This document shows, one piece after another, positions 45,793 to 53,602 of a stretch of DNA of 54,607 nucleotides. The stretch is from NCBI RefSeq assembly GCF_003217575.1, contig NZ_QJTC01000025.1:1-54607 (forward strand). The letters are read 5' to 3'. The translations under genes were made by a program, and so were the position numbers. Source of the stretch: Xylophilus ampelinus. GTDB taxonomy: Bacteria; Pseudomonadota; Gammaproteobacteria; Burkholderiales; Burkholderiaceae_C. A model generated the notes under the pieces. The model had not been told where the DNA came from. It made no database searches and saw only the letters and a list, made by a program, of their open reading frames with translations. Within the stretch, counting starts at the first letter, position 1. Each line of letters begins with the position of its first letter.

Positions 45793-47010
45793 ATGAGCCT
45801 GATCCACCGCATCCAGAACCTGCTGCTGCAGCCCCGCACCGCCTGGCACCGCATCGACGACACCCCCATCGGCTCCGCACGCATCTTCCGCCATCTCCTG
45901 CTGCTGGCCCTGGTGCCGGCGATCTGCGGCTTCGTCGGCCTGTCGGTCGTCGGCGCCCGGGCGGCCGGCGTCACCATCCGGCTGCCGTGGCAGCGGGGAC
46001 TGGTGCACGCGGCCGCCACTTACTGCATGCTGGTGGCGGGCGTGCTGGTGGTGGCCCTGGTGGCCCACGTGGTGGCACCCACGTTCGGTGGTCGGGCGAG
46101 CCGCGAGAGCGCTTTGAAGCTCGCGGTGTACGGCAGTGCCGCCGCCTTGCTGGGCGGCGTGTTCCTGCTGGTGCCGGCGCTGTCGATGCTGTGGCTGCTG
46201 GCCGTGCTCTACGCCGCCTATGTGGTGTTCGCCGGTTTGCCGTCGGTGATGCGCAGCGCGCCGCAGAAGACCGTGCCCTACGCCGCGGTGCTGGTGCTGG
46301 CGGGTGCGGTGGTCGGCCTGCTTCTGTCGGCCGCCATGACCCGCCTGACCGCCCACGGCATGGAAGCCGCCGACATCACGGTGCAGACGCCCGGCGGCAA
46401 GGTGCGGCTGGACGCCGCCAGTCTGGAGGCCGCGTCGCAGAAGATCTCCGATGCGGCCCGGCGGATGGAGGCCGCCAGCGACCGCCAGGGCGCCGCCGCG
46501 GCCGGGCAGGGCGGCGCGCCGACGGTGGGAACGCCGCCGGTCACCGGTGGCGACCCGGACACCGGCGCGGTGCCGGCGCCGGCCCTCAAGGCCGCCCTGC
46601 CGGAGACGCTGGGCGCTTTCCAGCGCACCGCCATCGAGATGCACGGCGGCCAGGTCACCGGCCGGGTCAACAGCAACGCCCGCGCGGACTACTCCAACGG
46701 CGAGCAGCGGATGCGGATCGAGATGATCGACCTGGGCGCGATGAGCAAGCTGATGGCGTCCGCCGGCGCCGCGGTGCAGGGCGAGCGCGAGAACAGCAGC
46801 GTGTCCGAACGCACCTGGCAGGAGAACGGCCGCACCCTGCACGAGAATTTCCGCAAGGACGGCAGCTCGGCCCAGTACACCACCACCCTGCGCAACGGCG
46901 TGGTGGTCGAGGTCACCGGCACCCGGATGAACCTCGACGAAGTGAAAGCAGCCTCCAGCCTGCTGGACCTGGCCACGCTCGAAAAGCTGCAGCGCCGTAC
47001 GCTTCCCTGA
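45793..47010 (+). CDS. YIP1-family multi-spanning membrane protein
   Basis: 405 residues. The N-terminal LIHRIQNLLLQPRTAWHRI and about five to six hydrophobic segments up to residue ~195 match the Yip1 domain of bacterial membrane proteins of unknown function. The C-terminal ~210 residues are soluble, with a helical Ala-rich linker (about 200-260) and a second domain containing MRIEMIDLGAMSKLM and ENGRTLHENFRKDG. The two parts may act as a membrane sensor plus periplasmic domain; no function is known. Its own upstream region (45615-45792) has no further gene. Confidence 0.85.
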   Translation: MSLIHRIQNLLLQPRTAWHRIDDTPIGSARIFRHLLLLALVPAICGFVGLSVVGARAAGVTIRLPWQRGLVHAAATYCMLVAGVLVVALVAHVVAPTFGGRASRESALKLAVYGSAAALLGGVFLLVPALSMLWLLAVLYAAYVVFAGLPSVMRSAPQKTVPYAAVLVLAGAVVGLLLSAAMTRLTAHGMEAADITVQTPGGKVRLDAASLEAASQKISDAARRMEAASDRQGAAAAGQGGAPTVGTPPVTGGDPDTGAVPAPALKAALPETLGAFQRTAIEMHGGQVTGRVNSNARADYSNGEQRMRIEMIDLGAMSKLMASAGAAVQGERENSSVSERTWQENGRTLHENFRKDGSSAQYTTTLRNGVVVEVTGTRMNLDEVKAASSLLDLATLEKLQRRTLP

Positions 47011-47028
47011 GTTTTGTTCACGGAAAAA

Positions 47029-47073
47029 GCCGCCGCGGTTCGGCCCGCGGCGGCCCGGTCGGAAGACCGACCG
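47029..47073 (-). terminator. Tandem GC-rich hairpins, terminator-like on the minus strand
   Basis: A 10-bp perfect stem GCCGCCGCGG/CCGCGGCGGC (47029-47054, 6-base loop) adjoins a 7-bp stem CGGTCGG/CCGACCG (47056-47073, loop AAGA). The run AAAAA at 47024-47028 becomes TTTTT after the stem on the minus strand, so as an intrinsic terminator it would stop leftward transcripts. The rest of the 313-base gap (to 47323) holds no gene I can support. Confidence 0.5.
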
Positions 47074-47323
47074 AGGTCCCGCCACGGAAGGAGCCGCTGG
47101 ACGACGCCGATGCCGGGCAGGGCCGCCATCCGTTTCGTGGCCATGCTGGACGTCACGCCGGCGGGCGTGGTCGCCATGAGCGGCTTCGAGCCGATGCAGC
47201 TCGCGACCGTCGTCGGCCTCTTGTGACGAAGTGATGCAGGTCCGCGGCGCCGTGGCGGCAGACTTCGGTCGGGGCGCGGATCGCTGTCGCGTACCGGCCT
47301 TTCCCCGTATCCAGGAGACATCC

Positions 47324-47785
47324 ATGCGTCGTTTCCAGCATCGATCCCCGTCTTTCGCGCGTTCTCTTCGCGCTACCGTACTGACGGCAGTGGCCTTCCT
47401 GTCGGCCGGCGCTTTCGCCCAGATCTCGCCTGGCGCGGCCGCGGCTGCATCCGCCGGCGGCAGCAGCGCCTCGGCCAACGGTGGCACGGGTGGGGTGGGC
47501 CTGGGTGGGGTGGGGCCCGGGGTCACGGTCAACCCGGGTGTCAACAGCGGCGCCGGCACCGGCGTCCAGGGCCGCGAGCAAGGCTCCGGCGCATTGAGCG
47601 GCCCGCGTGCGCGGCGCGATGCGCAGGCCGTCGCAGCACAACGCGGTGAAGCCGTACCGGAGCGCGCCGGCCAGCGCGCGCTGATGCTCGACCAGACCCG
47701 GCGGGAGCCGCTCGGCTCGCTGTCGAACCCGTCCGGCCCGCCGGGCCCGCCGCCGCCTTCGGGCCGCAACACCGGTTCACAATGA
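47324..47785 (+). CDS. Secreted Gly/Ala/Pro-rich protein
   Basis: 153 residues. A clear signal peptide (RRFQHRSPSFARSLRATVL, hydrophobic core, cleavage AFA-Q near residue 33) is followed by a low-complexity Gly/Ser/Ala region, an Arg-rich middle and a Pro-rich tail. There is no recognised domain. The ATG at 47324 is preceded by CCAGGAGACATCC. It is probably periplasmic or exported; function unknown. It is followed by the I78-like lipoprotein. Confidence 0.75.
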   Translation: MRRFQHRSPSFARSLRATVLTAVAFLSAGAFAQISPGAAAAASAGGSSASANGGTGGVGLGGVGPGVTVNPGVNSGAGTGVQGREQGSGALSGPRARRDAQAVAAQRGEAVPERAGQRALMLDQTRREPLGSLSNPSGPPGPPPPSGRNTGSQ

Positions 47786-47846
47786 GGGTCGGCCGCCACC
47801 GTCGGGGTGGCGGTACCACCCCCATTCGTTGGACCGGATGCATTCG

Positions 47847-48164
47847 ATGAAACGTTCCCTTCTCGCCCTCTGCGCCCTGGCCGGCGTTTCGCTGCAGGCA
47901 TGCGCCCTGCTGCCCTCCAGGGCACCGGCTCCGTCGATGGATGCGGTACCGGCAAGCGGTGCGATCTGCGATGCCACCAATGCGCAATTCGCGGTTGGCA
48001 AGACGGTGGACCAGCGCTTGGGCGAAGAAGCGCGCGGCCGTGCCGGCGCGTCGGTCGTGCGGGTACTGCGGCCCGGGCAGGTCGTGACGATGGAGTTCAG
48101 CGCGTCACGCCTGACGCTCGATGCCGATGCGCAAGGCGTCGTGACCCGCGCCCGCTGCGGGTGA
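47847..48164 (+). CDS. Lipoprotein with inhibitor I78-like domain
   Basis: 105 residues. A lipoprotein signal (KRSLLALCALAGVSLQAC, lipobox LQAC with Cys ~19) gives an envelope lipoprotein. The mature part reads CDATNAQFAVGKTVDQRLGEEARGRAGA...VTMEFSASRLTLDADAQGVVTRARCG, split by typical I78 features: an N-terminal Cys, the VGK segment, and the C-terminal beta hairpin with a second Cys. I78 proteins inhibit serine proteases. The start ATG 47847 is preferred; ATG 47838 is also possible. It is immediately before the integrase-side boundary. Confidence 0.8.
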   Translation: MKRSLLALCALAGVSLQACALLPSRAPAPSMDAVPASGAICDATNAQFAVGKTVDQRLGEEARGRAGASVVRVLRPGQVVTMEFSASRLTLDADAQGVVTRARCG

Positions 48165-48309
48165 TCGGATCGGCCCGCAAAGAGGGGCTGCGGCAGTGGA
48201 TGCATGCGCCTGCAGGCATGCGCCGCGAGTTGAATATGGTGCCCCGACAGTATCCGCACTTCCTCTTGAAACCCGCATGAATGCTGGCTATCGTCACAGC
48301 GGGGGCCGA

Positions 48310-49536
48310 ATGTGCCCCCATTTGTGCCCCCAGACCCATGACGGTACCCCTTTGAAACTCACTGACGCCAAGCTACGAACCCTCACTAAGCCCGGCAAGC
48401 ATGCCGATGGCGCCGGCCTCTATCTGGAAGTCACCGCAGCCGGTGGCCGCTACTGGCGGTGGAAGTACCGCATCAACGGCAAGGAGAAGCGGCTGGCCTT
48501 TGGTGTCTATCCCCAGGTGGGGCTCAAGGAAGCCCGGGAGCGGCTCGACGTAGCCCGCCAGGCCCTGCAACGTGGGGACGATCCCGGAGAGCTGCGGAAA
48601 GCCGCCAAGGTGAAGACGGCATTCGAGTCGGTCAACACCTTTGAGGCGGTGGCCACCGACTGGCTGCAGCACCAGGCCGGCAAGTGGATCCCTGCCACTC
48701 GTGAGCGCGTTAGGTCCTCCCTGGCGGCCGACATCTTCCCCGCCTTCGGTGGGCGGCCCATGGCAAGCCTGCAGGCGCTCGACGTGATGCAGGCCGTCAA
48801 GAAGATCGAGGCCCGTGGCTCGGGCGACATGGCGGGCCGAGTACTGCAGCGGATCAAGGCGGTTTTCCGCTTTGCCGTCATCCACAAGCGCATCGAGAGC
48901 AATCCCATGGTGGACCTGCTGCCGGCCGAAATCCTGCAGCCCCGGCGGGTGCAGCACCGCCCGGCACTGTCGGAGCGCGAGCTGCCCCGGTTTCTGGCGC
49001 AGCTCGACGGCTACGAGGGCGATTCGATCACCGTGCAGGCCCTCCGCCTGCTGATGCTGACCGCCGCCCGCCCGGGTGAGGTGCGGGGCGCACGGTGGGA
49101 CGAATTCGACCTGAGCGCGGCGGTGTGGCGCATACCGGCCAGCCGCATGAAGATGCGCAATGAGCACCTGGTGCCGCTGTCGGCGCAGGCCCTGGCGGTG
49201 CTGCAGACGCTGCAGGGCATCAGCGGCGGCCGTGAGCTGGTGTTTCCCAGCCCCTCCTACCAAAGCAAGCCCCTGAGCGAAAACACGTTCAACAGCACGT
49301 TGGCCCGCTTCGGCTACAAGGGCAGCGCCACCGCCCACGGCTTTCGTGCGCTCTTCTCCACCGTCGCTAATGAGCGGGGATGGAACCCGGATGTGATCGA
49401 GCGGCAGCTGGCCCATATCGAGCGCAACGAGGTGCGGGCGGCCTATCACCGTTCCACCTACCTGGATGACCGGGCAAAACTGATGCAGTGGTGGGGCGAC
49501 CACATCGATTCGCTGCGGGCCGGCGTCATGGCTTAG
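48310..49536 (+). CDS. Tyrosine recombinase / P4-type integrase of an integrated element
   Basis: About 408 residues. An N-terminal DUF4102-like DNA-binding domain (LKLTDAKLRTLTKPGKHADGAGLYLEV, FGVYPQVGLKEAR) precedes a SAM-like core-binding domain and the catalytic domain. The Arg is in ARPGEVRGARW, His-x-x-Arg in TAHGFRALFSTV, the second His in QLAHIERNEVR and the Tyr nucleophile in AAYHRSTYLDDR. All catalytic residues are intact. The start is uncertain: ATG 48310 or TTG 48352. The upstream repeats TGTGCCCCCATTTGTGCCCC are often seen before such integrases and may be arm sites. No tRNA borders it, so the attachment site is not identified. Confidence 0.93.
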   Translation: MCPHLCPQTHDGTPLKLTDAKLRTLTKPGKHADGAGLYLEVTAAGGRYWRWKYRINGKEKRLAFGVYPQVGLKEARERLDVARQALQRGDDPGELRKAAKVKTAFESVNTFEAVATDWLQHQAGKWIPATRERVRSSLAADIFPAFGGRPMASLQALDVMQAVKKIEARGSGDMAGRVLQRIKAVFRFAVIHKRIESNPMVDLLPAEILQPRRVQHRPALSERELPRFLAQLDGYEGDSITVQALRLLMLTAARPGEVRGARWDEFDLSAAVWRIPASRMKMRNEHLVPLSAQALAVLQTLQGISGGRELVFPSPSYQSKPLSENTFNSTLARFGYKGSATAHGFRALFSTVANERGWNPDVIERQLAHIERNEVRAAYHRSTYLDDRAKLMQWWGDHIDSLRAGVMA

Positions 49537-49561
49537 CAGCCTTCCGACACCCTAGCCACAG

Positions 49562-49593
49562 GCCGCCCAGCAGTAATGCTTGGCGGCTTTTTT
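49562..49593 (+). terminator. Rho-independent terminator after the integrase
   Basis: GCCGCCCAGC and GCTTGGCGGC form a near-perfect 10-bp stem with a 6-base loop, followed by TTTTTT. It begins 26 bases after the integrase stop and should separate integrase transcription from the cargo. Confidence 0.88.
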
Positions 49594-49699
49594 GCGTCTA
49601 CCGTTCATCGCCAACCGACCTAAGAAACCGCAAACAGGCGGGGACACGGGGACAAATCGTGCTGCTCTATACAAATCAACAACTTACGCAAAAATGGAG

Positions 49700-49743
49700 G
49701 CGGGGACAAAGCGGGGACCAAGCGGGGACAAGGCGGGGACAAA
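49700..49743. repeat. 11-bp tandem repeat array (GCGGGGACAAA-like, four copies)
   Basis: Units are GCGGGGACAAA, GCGGGGACCAA, GCGGGGACAAG and GCGGGGACAAA without spacers. Related GGCGGGGACACGGGGACAAAT lies at 49638-49658, and an inverted TTTGTCCCC at ~49813. An AT-rich tract (49741-49800) follows. Possible recombinase arm sites or origin iterons; unproven. There is no gene in 49594-49896. Confidence 0.8.
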
Positions 49744-49896
49744 TACAGAATATATTGAATAGTGAAATTTTTCTCATACATACATATAGGTTTGCCTCTG
49801 GCGGGGTCATGAATTTGTCCCCGGTCGTTGGCGGAATTCGCGGAAAAAGGCTTCCCCTGGGCCTCAGCATCTCACCCGCAGGACACAATAGACCGC

Positions 49897-50550
49897 ATGA
49901 ATGTCACACCCCGCGCATTCGTGCCGGCCCCTGCGAATGCCATTCCTGTATGGCTACACGCCCCAACCGAGATCGTGCAGCGCCTGCTGGATACGTTGCA
50001 GAATTACCAGTTCACAGGTTCACTCCGCGGTCGCATGGTGTTGGGGTTGGCATCTGTCGTGCTGGAGCAGCAACATGCCATCGTTCTCTTGCTTAGGACC
50101 CGCCTCAACAGTGCCGCGCTCGCTTTGGCCCGCGCTGTCACGGAAAGCCTGCTGAAAACCCAGTGGATGCAGTCCTATGCAACAGATGAGCAGGTGGAGC
50201 GTCTTTCAGAAGGTGTGCAAGAGTTTCCTGACCTCACCAGGCTGATCGCTGACGTCATGGCTGGCGATGCAGTGGAGGGTGCGTGGTGGGCGCAGTGGAA
50301 GCTGGACAACTATCGAATCGTTTGCGACTACGCGCATACCGGTCGCATTCAGGTGTCCTACTGGTTCAACGGCAACATGGTCGAGCCGACGCACCCGGTG
50401 GATGAGTTGCAAACCCTGGCCGCGCACAGCACCATGCTTGCCCTCCTGGCTGCAGTCTGCATTGCAGACGCTGCATCCGACGCCAGCCTGTTAGCGCGCG
50501 TGAACGAACACCTCGACTGGTTCAAAGACCGGCTGGTCTGGGCCTCTTAA
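49897..50550 (+). CDS. Hypothetical cargo protein (DUF5677/DUF6988-like helical protein)
   Basis: 217 residues, not firmly recognised. Helical throughout, with the segment LRTRLNSAALALARAVTESLLKTQW, which recalls the R..E helix of DUF5677/DUF6988-type proteins found in mobile elements. It continues with a conserved-looking DYAHTGRIQVSYWF. It has no signal peptide or membrane segment. The ATG is at 49897, without a strong ribosome site. GC is lower than the chromosome. It is 12 bases ahead of the next gene, so the two are likely cotranscribed. Function unknown; possible defence cargo by position only. Confidence 0.7.
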   Translation: MNVTPRAFVPAPANAIPVWLHAPTEIVQRLLDTLQNYQFTGSLRGRMVLGLASVVLEQQHAIVLLLRTRLNSAALALARAVTESLLKTQWMQSYATDEQVERLSEGVQEFPDLTRLIADVMAGDAVEGAWWAQWKLDNYRIVCDYAHTGRIQVSYWFNGNMVEPTHPVDELQTLAAHSTMLALLAAVCIADAASDASLLARVNEHLDWFKDRLVWAS

Positions 50551-50562
50551 AAACTGCTCTTT

Positions 50563-51351
50563 ATGACGTGTGATCGTTCAAGGCCCATCTGGGCTATCCA
50601 AATCGTGGGTGACCGTGAGTTTCTTGAATACCTTGCAGAGCAAACAGAGTCGCTCGACAACTGGATCTTCCGCGAAGAATCTGACGATAATTTTTATCTG
50701 GCTCTGACCAACCTCACTAGGAAAGCTGAGTTTGAAGAGGTGTGGGCGTGTGCAAGCAACCGTGTACAGGAGTTGTCTGGAGCCTTGAAATTCACGCGAC
50801 GCTTGGTGGAGCCTTTGAAGCTGGGCCGTGTCATATACCGGCACGAAGACGGCACCCTAGATCAGTCCATATGCCTCCCAGCCGACGCGTTTGCCGATCT
50901 GTCGCCTTCGGCGGTGCACCTCCGAATTTGGCGCAATGGTGGTCGCACTGCGCAGCCGCGTGAAGAGACGCTCTTGCAGAAGTTCGCCCTGCTCATGCAA
51001 GCCGACCCACTTGTAGCAAAGGCACTTCGGCTTACAGAGCTCCCAGACGCAGATATTTGGACAGGTCTGTACCGCCTGGGCGAGCTGATTCAAGAAGACC
51101 TGAAGCTTAGCGACACTGATCTTTTCGAGCGCGGATGGACTAGTAAAAAAGAGTGGGGTTGCTTCAGGCGCACCGCCAACTCCTCTGCGGCTGGCGATGC
51201 GTCCCGGCATGGTGCAGCAAATGAGGATCCACCGGATCGCCCGATGCAGTTGCAGGAAGCGCGCGAATTGCTGCAGCGGGTGATGGACGGATGGCTGGAA
51301 TACCGCTTGGCACTCGCCGAGACTGCGTGCAATAATTCCCTCGGCCCCTAA
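50563..51351 (+). CDS. Hypothetical cargo protein, partner of the preceding gene
   Basis: 262 residues, no recognised domain. The N-terminal half contains REFLEYLAEQTESLDNWIF and a beta-rich section (LKLGRVIYRHEDGTL). The C-terminal third is helical and basic/acidic (LQEARELLQRVMDGWLEYR). GC is distinctly lower than the chromosome. The ATG at 50563 lies 12 bases after the previous stop. A structured inverted-repeat element follows the gene. Confidence 0.65.
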   Translation: MTCDRSRPIWAIQIVGDREFLEYLAEQTESLDNWIFREESDDNFYLALTNLTRKAEFEEVWACASNRVQELSGALKFTRRLVEPLKLGRVIYRHEDGTLDQSICLPADAFADLSPSAVHLRIWRNGGRTAQPREETLLQKFALLMQADPLVAKALRLTELPDADIWTGLYRLGELIQEDLKLSDTDLFERGWTSKKEWGCFRRTANSSAAGDASRHGAANEDPPDRPMQLQEARELLQRVMDGWLEYRLALAETACNNSLGP

Positions 51352-51363
51352 CCGGGCTGGTGC

Positions 51364-51520
51364 GTAAGAACACCATTCGATAAGCGGTGCAACCTCCCCG
51401 ATAGCGAGGTTTTGTCACGTCTAGACTTTCGCGTGTTCGCTGTTGGCGAGCATGCAGCAGTTTTGGGCGGGATGGTCGGAGCGGTAACGCCCGACGCACG
51501 TCTTATCGCGTGTTCTTAAC
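51364..51520. other. Long imperfect inverted repeat with internal hairpins (candidate structured RNA or mobile-element end)
   Basis: The left arm (51364-51390: GTAAGAACAC...GATAAGCGGTGC) pairs imperfectly with the right arm (51496-51520: GCACGTCTTATCGCGTGTTCTTAAC). Inside are ACCTC/GAGGT (51392-51410), a TTCGC...GCGAG pair near 51436, and GGGCG/CGCCC (51465-51492). Together they form a cloverleaf-like fold with no reading frame. It could be an ncRNA, a MITE or a recombination site. Confidence 0.6.
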
Positions 51521-51588
51521 ATCCCGTCCACCTCTTGCGCTTAGGAACGCAGGCGGTGGTTTCAAGTCTCGATAAGGAGCACGAAGCC

Positions 51589-51801
51589 ATGACCACGGTC
51601 ATTTCTTTGGCCAGCCGCCGCGCTGCGCCCCCATCGCCCGCTCAGGGCACCCCCGATCCCATCCAACTGCACGCCCAGGCGCATAACGCTCTGAGCATGG
51701 CCCTCTGGCACCTGAGCCAGCCGGCTGGCAACATCCCTGGCGCCACCCGCAAAGCGGTGCAGGCCCTGGCCGCCCTCAACCAACTGCATGGGAGGGCCTG
51801 A
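51589..51801 (+). CDS. Small hypothetical protein of the integrated element
   Basis: 70 residues, N-terminus Ser/Arg/Pro-rich, then a helical segment AHNALSMALWHLSQPAGN and TRKAVQALAALNQLHG. It has a good ribosome site, AAGGAGCACGAAGCC. It is 2 bases from the next start, hence probably translated with it. No function recognised. Confidence 0.65.
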   Translation: MTTVISLASRRAAPPSPAQGTPDPIQLHAQAHNALSMALWHLSQPAGNIPGATRKAVQALAALNQLHGRA

Positions 51802-51803
51802 GC

Positions 51804-52526
51804 ATGGGACAGCAACATTCCACCCAGTATGAAAGTCCGAAAGTCCTCGCCGGTGCGATCGAGAACATGGACGCTCTATCGCAGGAGGCATTCGCTCAAA
51901 TCGAGGCGTTGTCGAATGCGTCTTTGAAGCGATTGGAAGATCCTTCGGTTGTGGAAGACGTCGAGACACTGGCGCGCATGCTCAATTGCATCCGCGACAC
52001 CGCCGCTCGGGCCATGAACGACATCAATTCCGAAGCGGAGCGCTATGGCGCCAACAGCATCGATAGAGCAGAGACTTTACGGGCTGCGGCGGTGCGCGAG
52101 GCGCGGGATAAACGGAGTCGAATCGATGGCTTGCTGGGGCGATCTGCACGGGTATCCGGTGAGATCCAGACATCTGAGCCGGTGGGTGCGCCAGCGCCAA
52201 ATCTGGCCGATGCACCATGCCAGCCAGGCACTTGTGCAACGCCAGCACCTCGCAGGCGCAAAGATCTGGAATTCGTGACCACCGAGTATGAAAACTGGAC
52301 GATGGGCGGCCCGGTTCCTCTCGTGCTCAATCCAGCAGCTGACGTGCACACGCTGATTGCCTGGTGCTGGGGCCAGTCGCACGAGCTGCAGGAGTGGACC
52401 GAAATGCTGCTGACTCTGGCGCCGGAATCAGGCGTTACTGCATCGCAGTTGGCCGGCGTAATTTGGGGCCGGCTGCGGCCGCTTACGAACATGCTCCATG
52501 CCCTAGGCGACCGCACTTCACCTTAG
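51804..52526 (+). CDS. Hypothetical protein of the integrated element
   Basis: 240 residues. The N-terminal helical part (about 1-95, with IENMDALSQEAFAQIEALSNASL and ALNCIRDTAARAM-like segments) is joined by a Pro-rich linker (~125-150) to a compact C-terminal domain containing AADVHTLIAWCWGQSHELQEW. Not recognised. The start ATG at 51804 follows GGAGGGCCTGAGC. It may work with the preceding 70-residue protein in element maintenance. Confidence 0.65.
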   Translation: MGQQHSTQYESPKVLAGAIENMDALSQEAFAQIEALSNASLKRLEDPSVVEDVETLARMLNCIRDTAARAMNDINSEAERYGANSIDRAETLRAAAVREARDKRSRIDGLLGRSARVSGEIQTSEPVGAPAPNLADAPCQPGTCATPAPRRRKDLEFVTTEYENWTMGGPVPLVLNPAADVHTLIAWCWGQSHELQEWTEMLLTLAPESGVTASQLAGVIWGRLRPLTNMLHALGDRTSP

Positions 52527-52593
52527 CAGGCAAGCGAGCTGCCGGAGCACCTGGCTGTGCTCGATCCAGGCAGGCCAGCTGGTTGACTCGTCG

Positions 52594-52790
52594 CAATTTG
52601 CCCTAGTTGCGGCGAGCGAAATTTCAGACCATGCGTTGAACGTCCATGCATCGCAATGGATTCCAGAGAGTGCCGTTTCCCTGTCTGCGGGAGCTTTCTC
52701 GGACCATTGCGCTCGGCAGGAAATTTCTTAAGTAGTGTCAATTTGCCCTAGTTTTGGGTCGGCAGATTGCAGACCATGCACGGACGTTTA
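52594..52790. repeat. Imperfect direct repeat upstream of alpA (copies 145 bp apart)
   Basis: Copy 1 (52594-~52647) and copy 2 (52739-~52789) both begin CAATTTGCCCTAGTT, share CAGACCATGC and end near GAACGTCC or GGACGTTT. They fill most of the 303-base gap between the two genes, which holds no other gene. They may be duplicated promoter/operator sites for the AlpA regulator or a small duplication. Confidence 0.7.
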
Positions 52791-52829
52791 CGCACTTTGG
52801 CGGATGCGCCTCAACACGAAAGGTCTGTT

Positions 52830-53090
52830 ATGAATGTCCCCACCCAGCCGGAAACTCCGCTGGTCCGCGAGCGGCTGTTGCGCCTACCCGAGGTCGAAGA
52901 TGTCTGCGGCATCAAGAAGTCGACCATCTACGCCCTGATGAAGCAGATTGGGCCTGATGGTCGCCGCAAATTCCCTCCATGCATTCGCGTCACACGCCGG
53001 GCTGCGGCATGGCCCGAGTCGGCTGTGATGGAGTGGGTTCGCCTACGCGTGGCCGAGTCCACACACGCTGCGAGCGCGCAGCTATGGTGA
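52830..53090 (+). CDS. AlpA family phage/element transcriptional regulator
   Basis: 86 residues. The winged-helix HTH RLLRLPEVEDVCGIKKSTIY-ALMK, followed by FPPCIRVTRRAAAWPESAVMEWV, is the standard AlpA/excisionase layout. Such proteins activate excision or element genes. The start ATG 52830 follows GAAAGGTCTGTT. It overlaps the next start by 7 bases (ATGGTGA). It lies just after the direct repeats, a plausible autoregulatory site. Confidence 0.88.
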   Translation: MNVPTQPETPLVRERLLRLPEVEDVCGIKKSTIYALMKQIGPDGRRKFPPCIRVTRRAAAWPESAVMEWVRLRVAESTHAASAQLW

Positions 53091-53580
53091 GCGCCACAGC
53101 TGAAAGCCCGGTGGCCCGACTGGTGCTCGGCGCTGCCCGAGCAGCAGCCGCTGAGAGGCTGGTGCAGGCCGAGGCGGTATTCGCACAACAACTGGATGGC
53201 GTCGTGGTGTTTTCGCGGCTGTGGCGGCGTCGTGGGCGTACAGCAGTGCGGGTTCGGATGTGCTGGCCCGGAGTCGTTGAAGAGGTCATCGAAAGCACTG
53301 GCGAGCTGCTGCGAGTTACCCCCGTTTATTCCCTGCGCAACCGTGCGGGCCTTGCCTCGTTCATGGCGAAGGCGGCCGGCGTTGCTCCACTCATGTCGGT
53401 TTCCTATACCCCCCCCAATCCCGACGCTACCGCATCACTTTCGATGCAGCGGCCGTTCTGCGAGTGCTCGATGCGCGTACGGGTGATGTGCTGGCCGAGT
53501 CGGAGCCTGGTCAGCCTGCGGTGCTGCGGGCAAGTTTCAACCCTGTGACGGCGGCCGATCTGGCCCCGCGCTTTAGCTGA
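53084..53580 (+). pseudogene. Frameshifted element gene with C8 tract
   Basis: Translation from ATG 53084 gives a coherent 113-residue start (VARLVLGAARAAAAERLVQAEAVFAQQ..., RNRAGLASFMAKAAGVAPLMSVSYT). It then degenerates after eight consecutive C (53409-53416) and stops at 53548. In the frame shifted by one base, the sequence continues sensibly as RRYRITFDAAAVLRVLDARTGDV and ends ADLAPRFS at 53580. One extra C would restore a 165-residue protein. It may be a real null mutation, slippage-based expression or a base-calling error. Family unknown. Confidence 0.75.
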
Positions 53581-53602
53581 GGCGTGTGCCTCGCATCACA
53601 AC

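Noticed and set aside
47014-47226. 70-residue frame between the YIP1 gene and the Gly-rich gene
   Set aside because: It starts inside the GC hairpins with no ribosome site and has no recognisable features.
48165-48309. tRNA or obvious attachment site left of the integrase
   Set aside because: No cloverleaf can be drawn; only GCATGCGCC direct repeats (around 48200-48222) and TGTGCCCCC repeats were seen, insufficient to call attL.
49700-49743. CRISPR array
   Set aside because: Units are 11 bp and contiguous with no spacers; no cas genes.
49580-49762. 60-residue frame over the tandem repeats
   Set aside because: It is mostly the translated repeat, overlaps the terminator and lacks a ribosome site.
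51364-51520. Retron msr-msd or integron attC site
   Set aside because: No reverse transcriptase or IntI-type gene nearby, and the conserved core sequences of attC (RYYYAAC/GTTRRRY at both ends) are not both present; kept only as an unnamed structured element.
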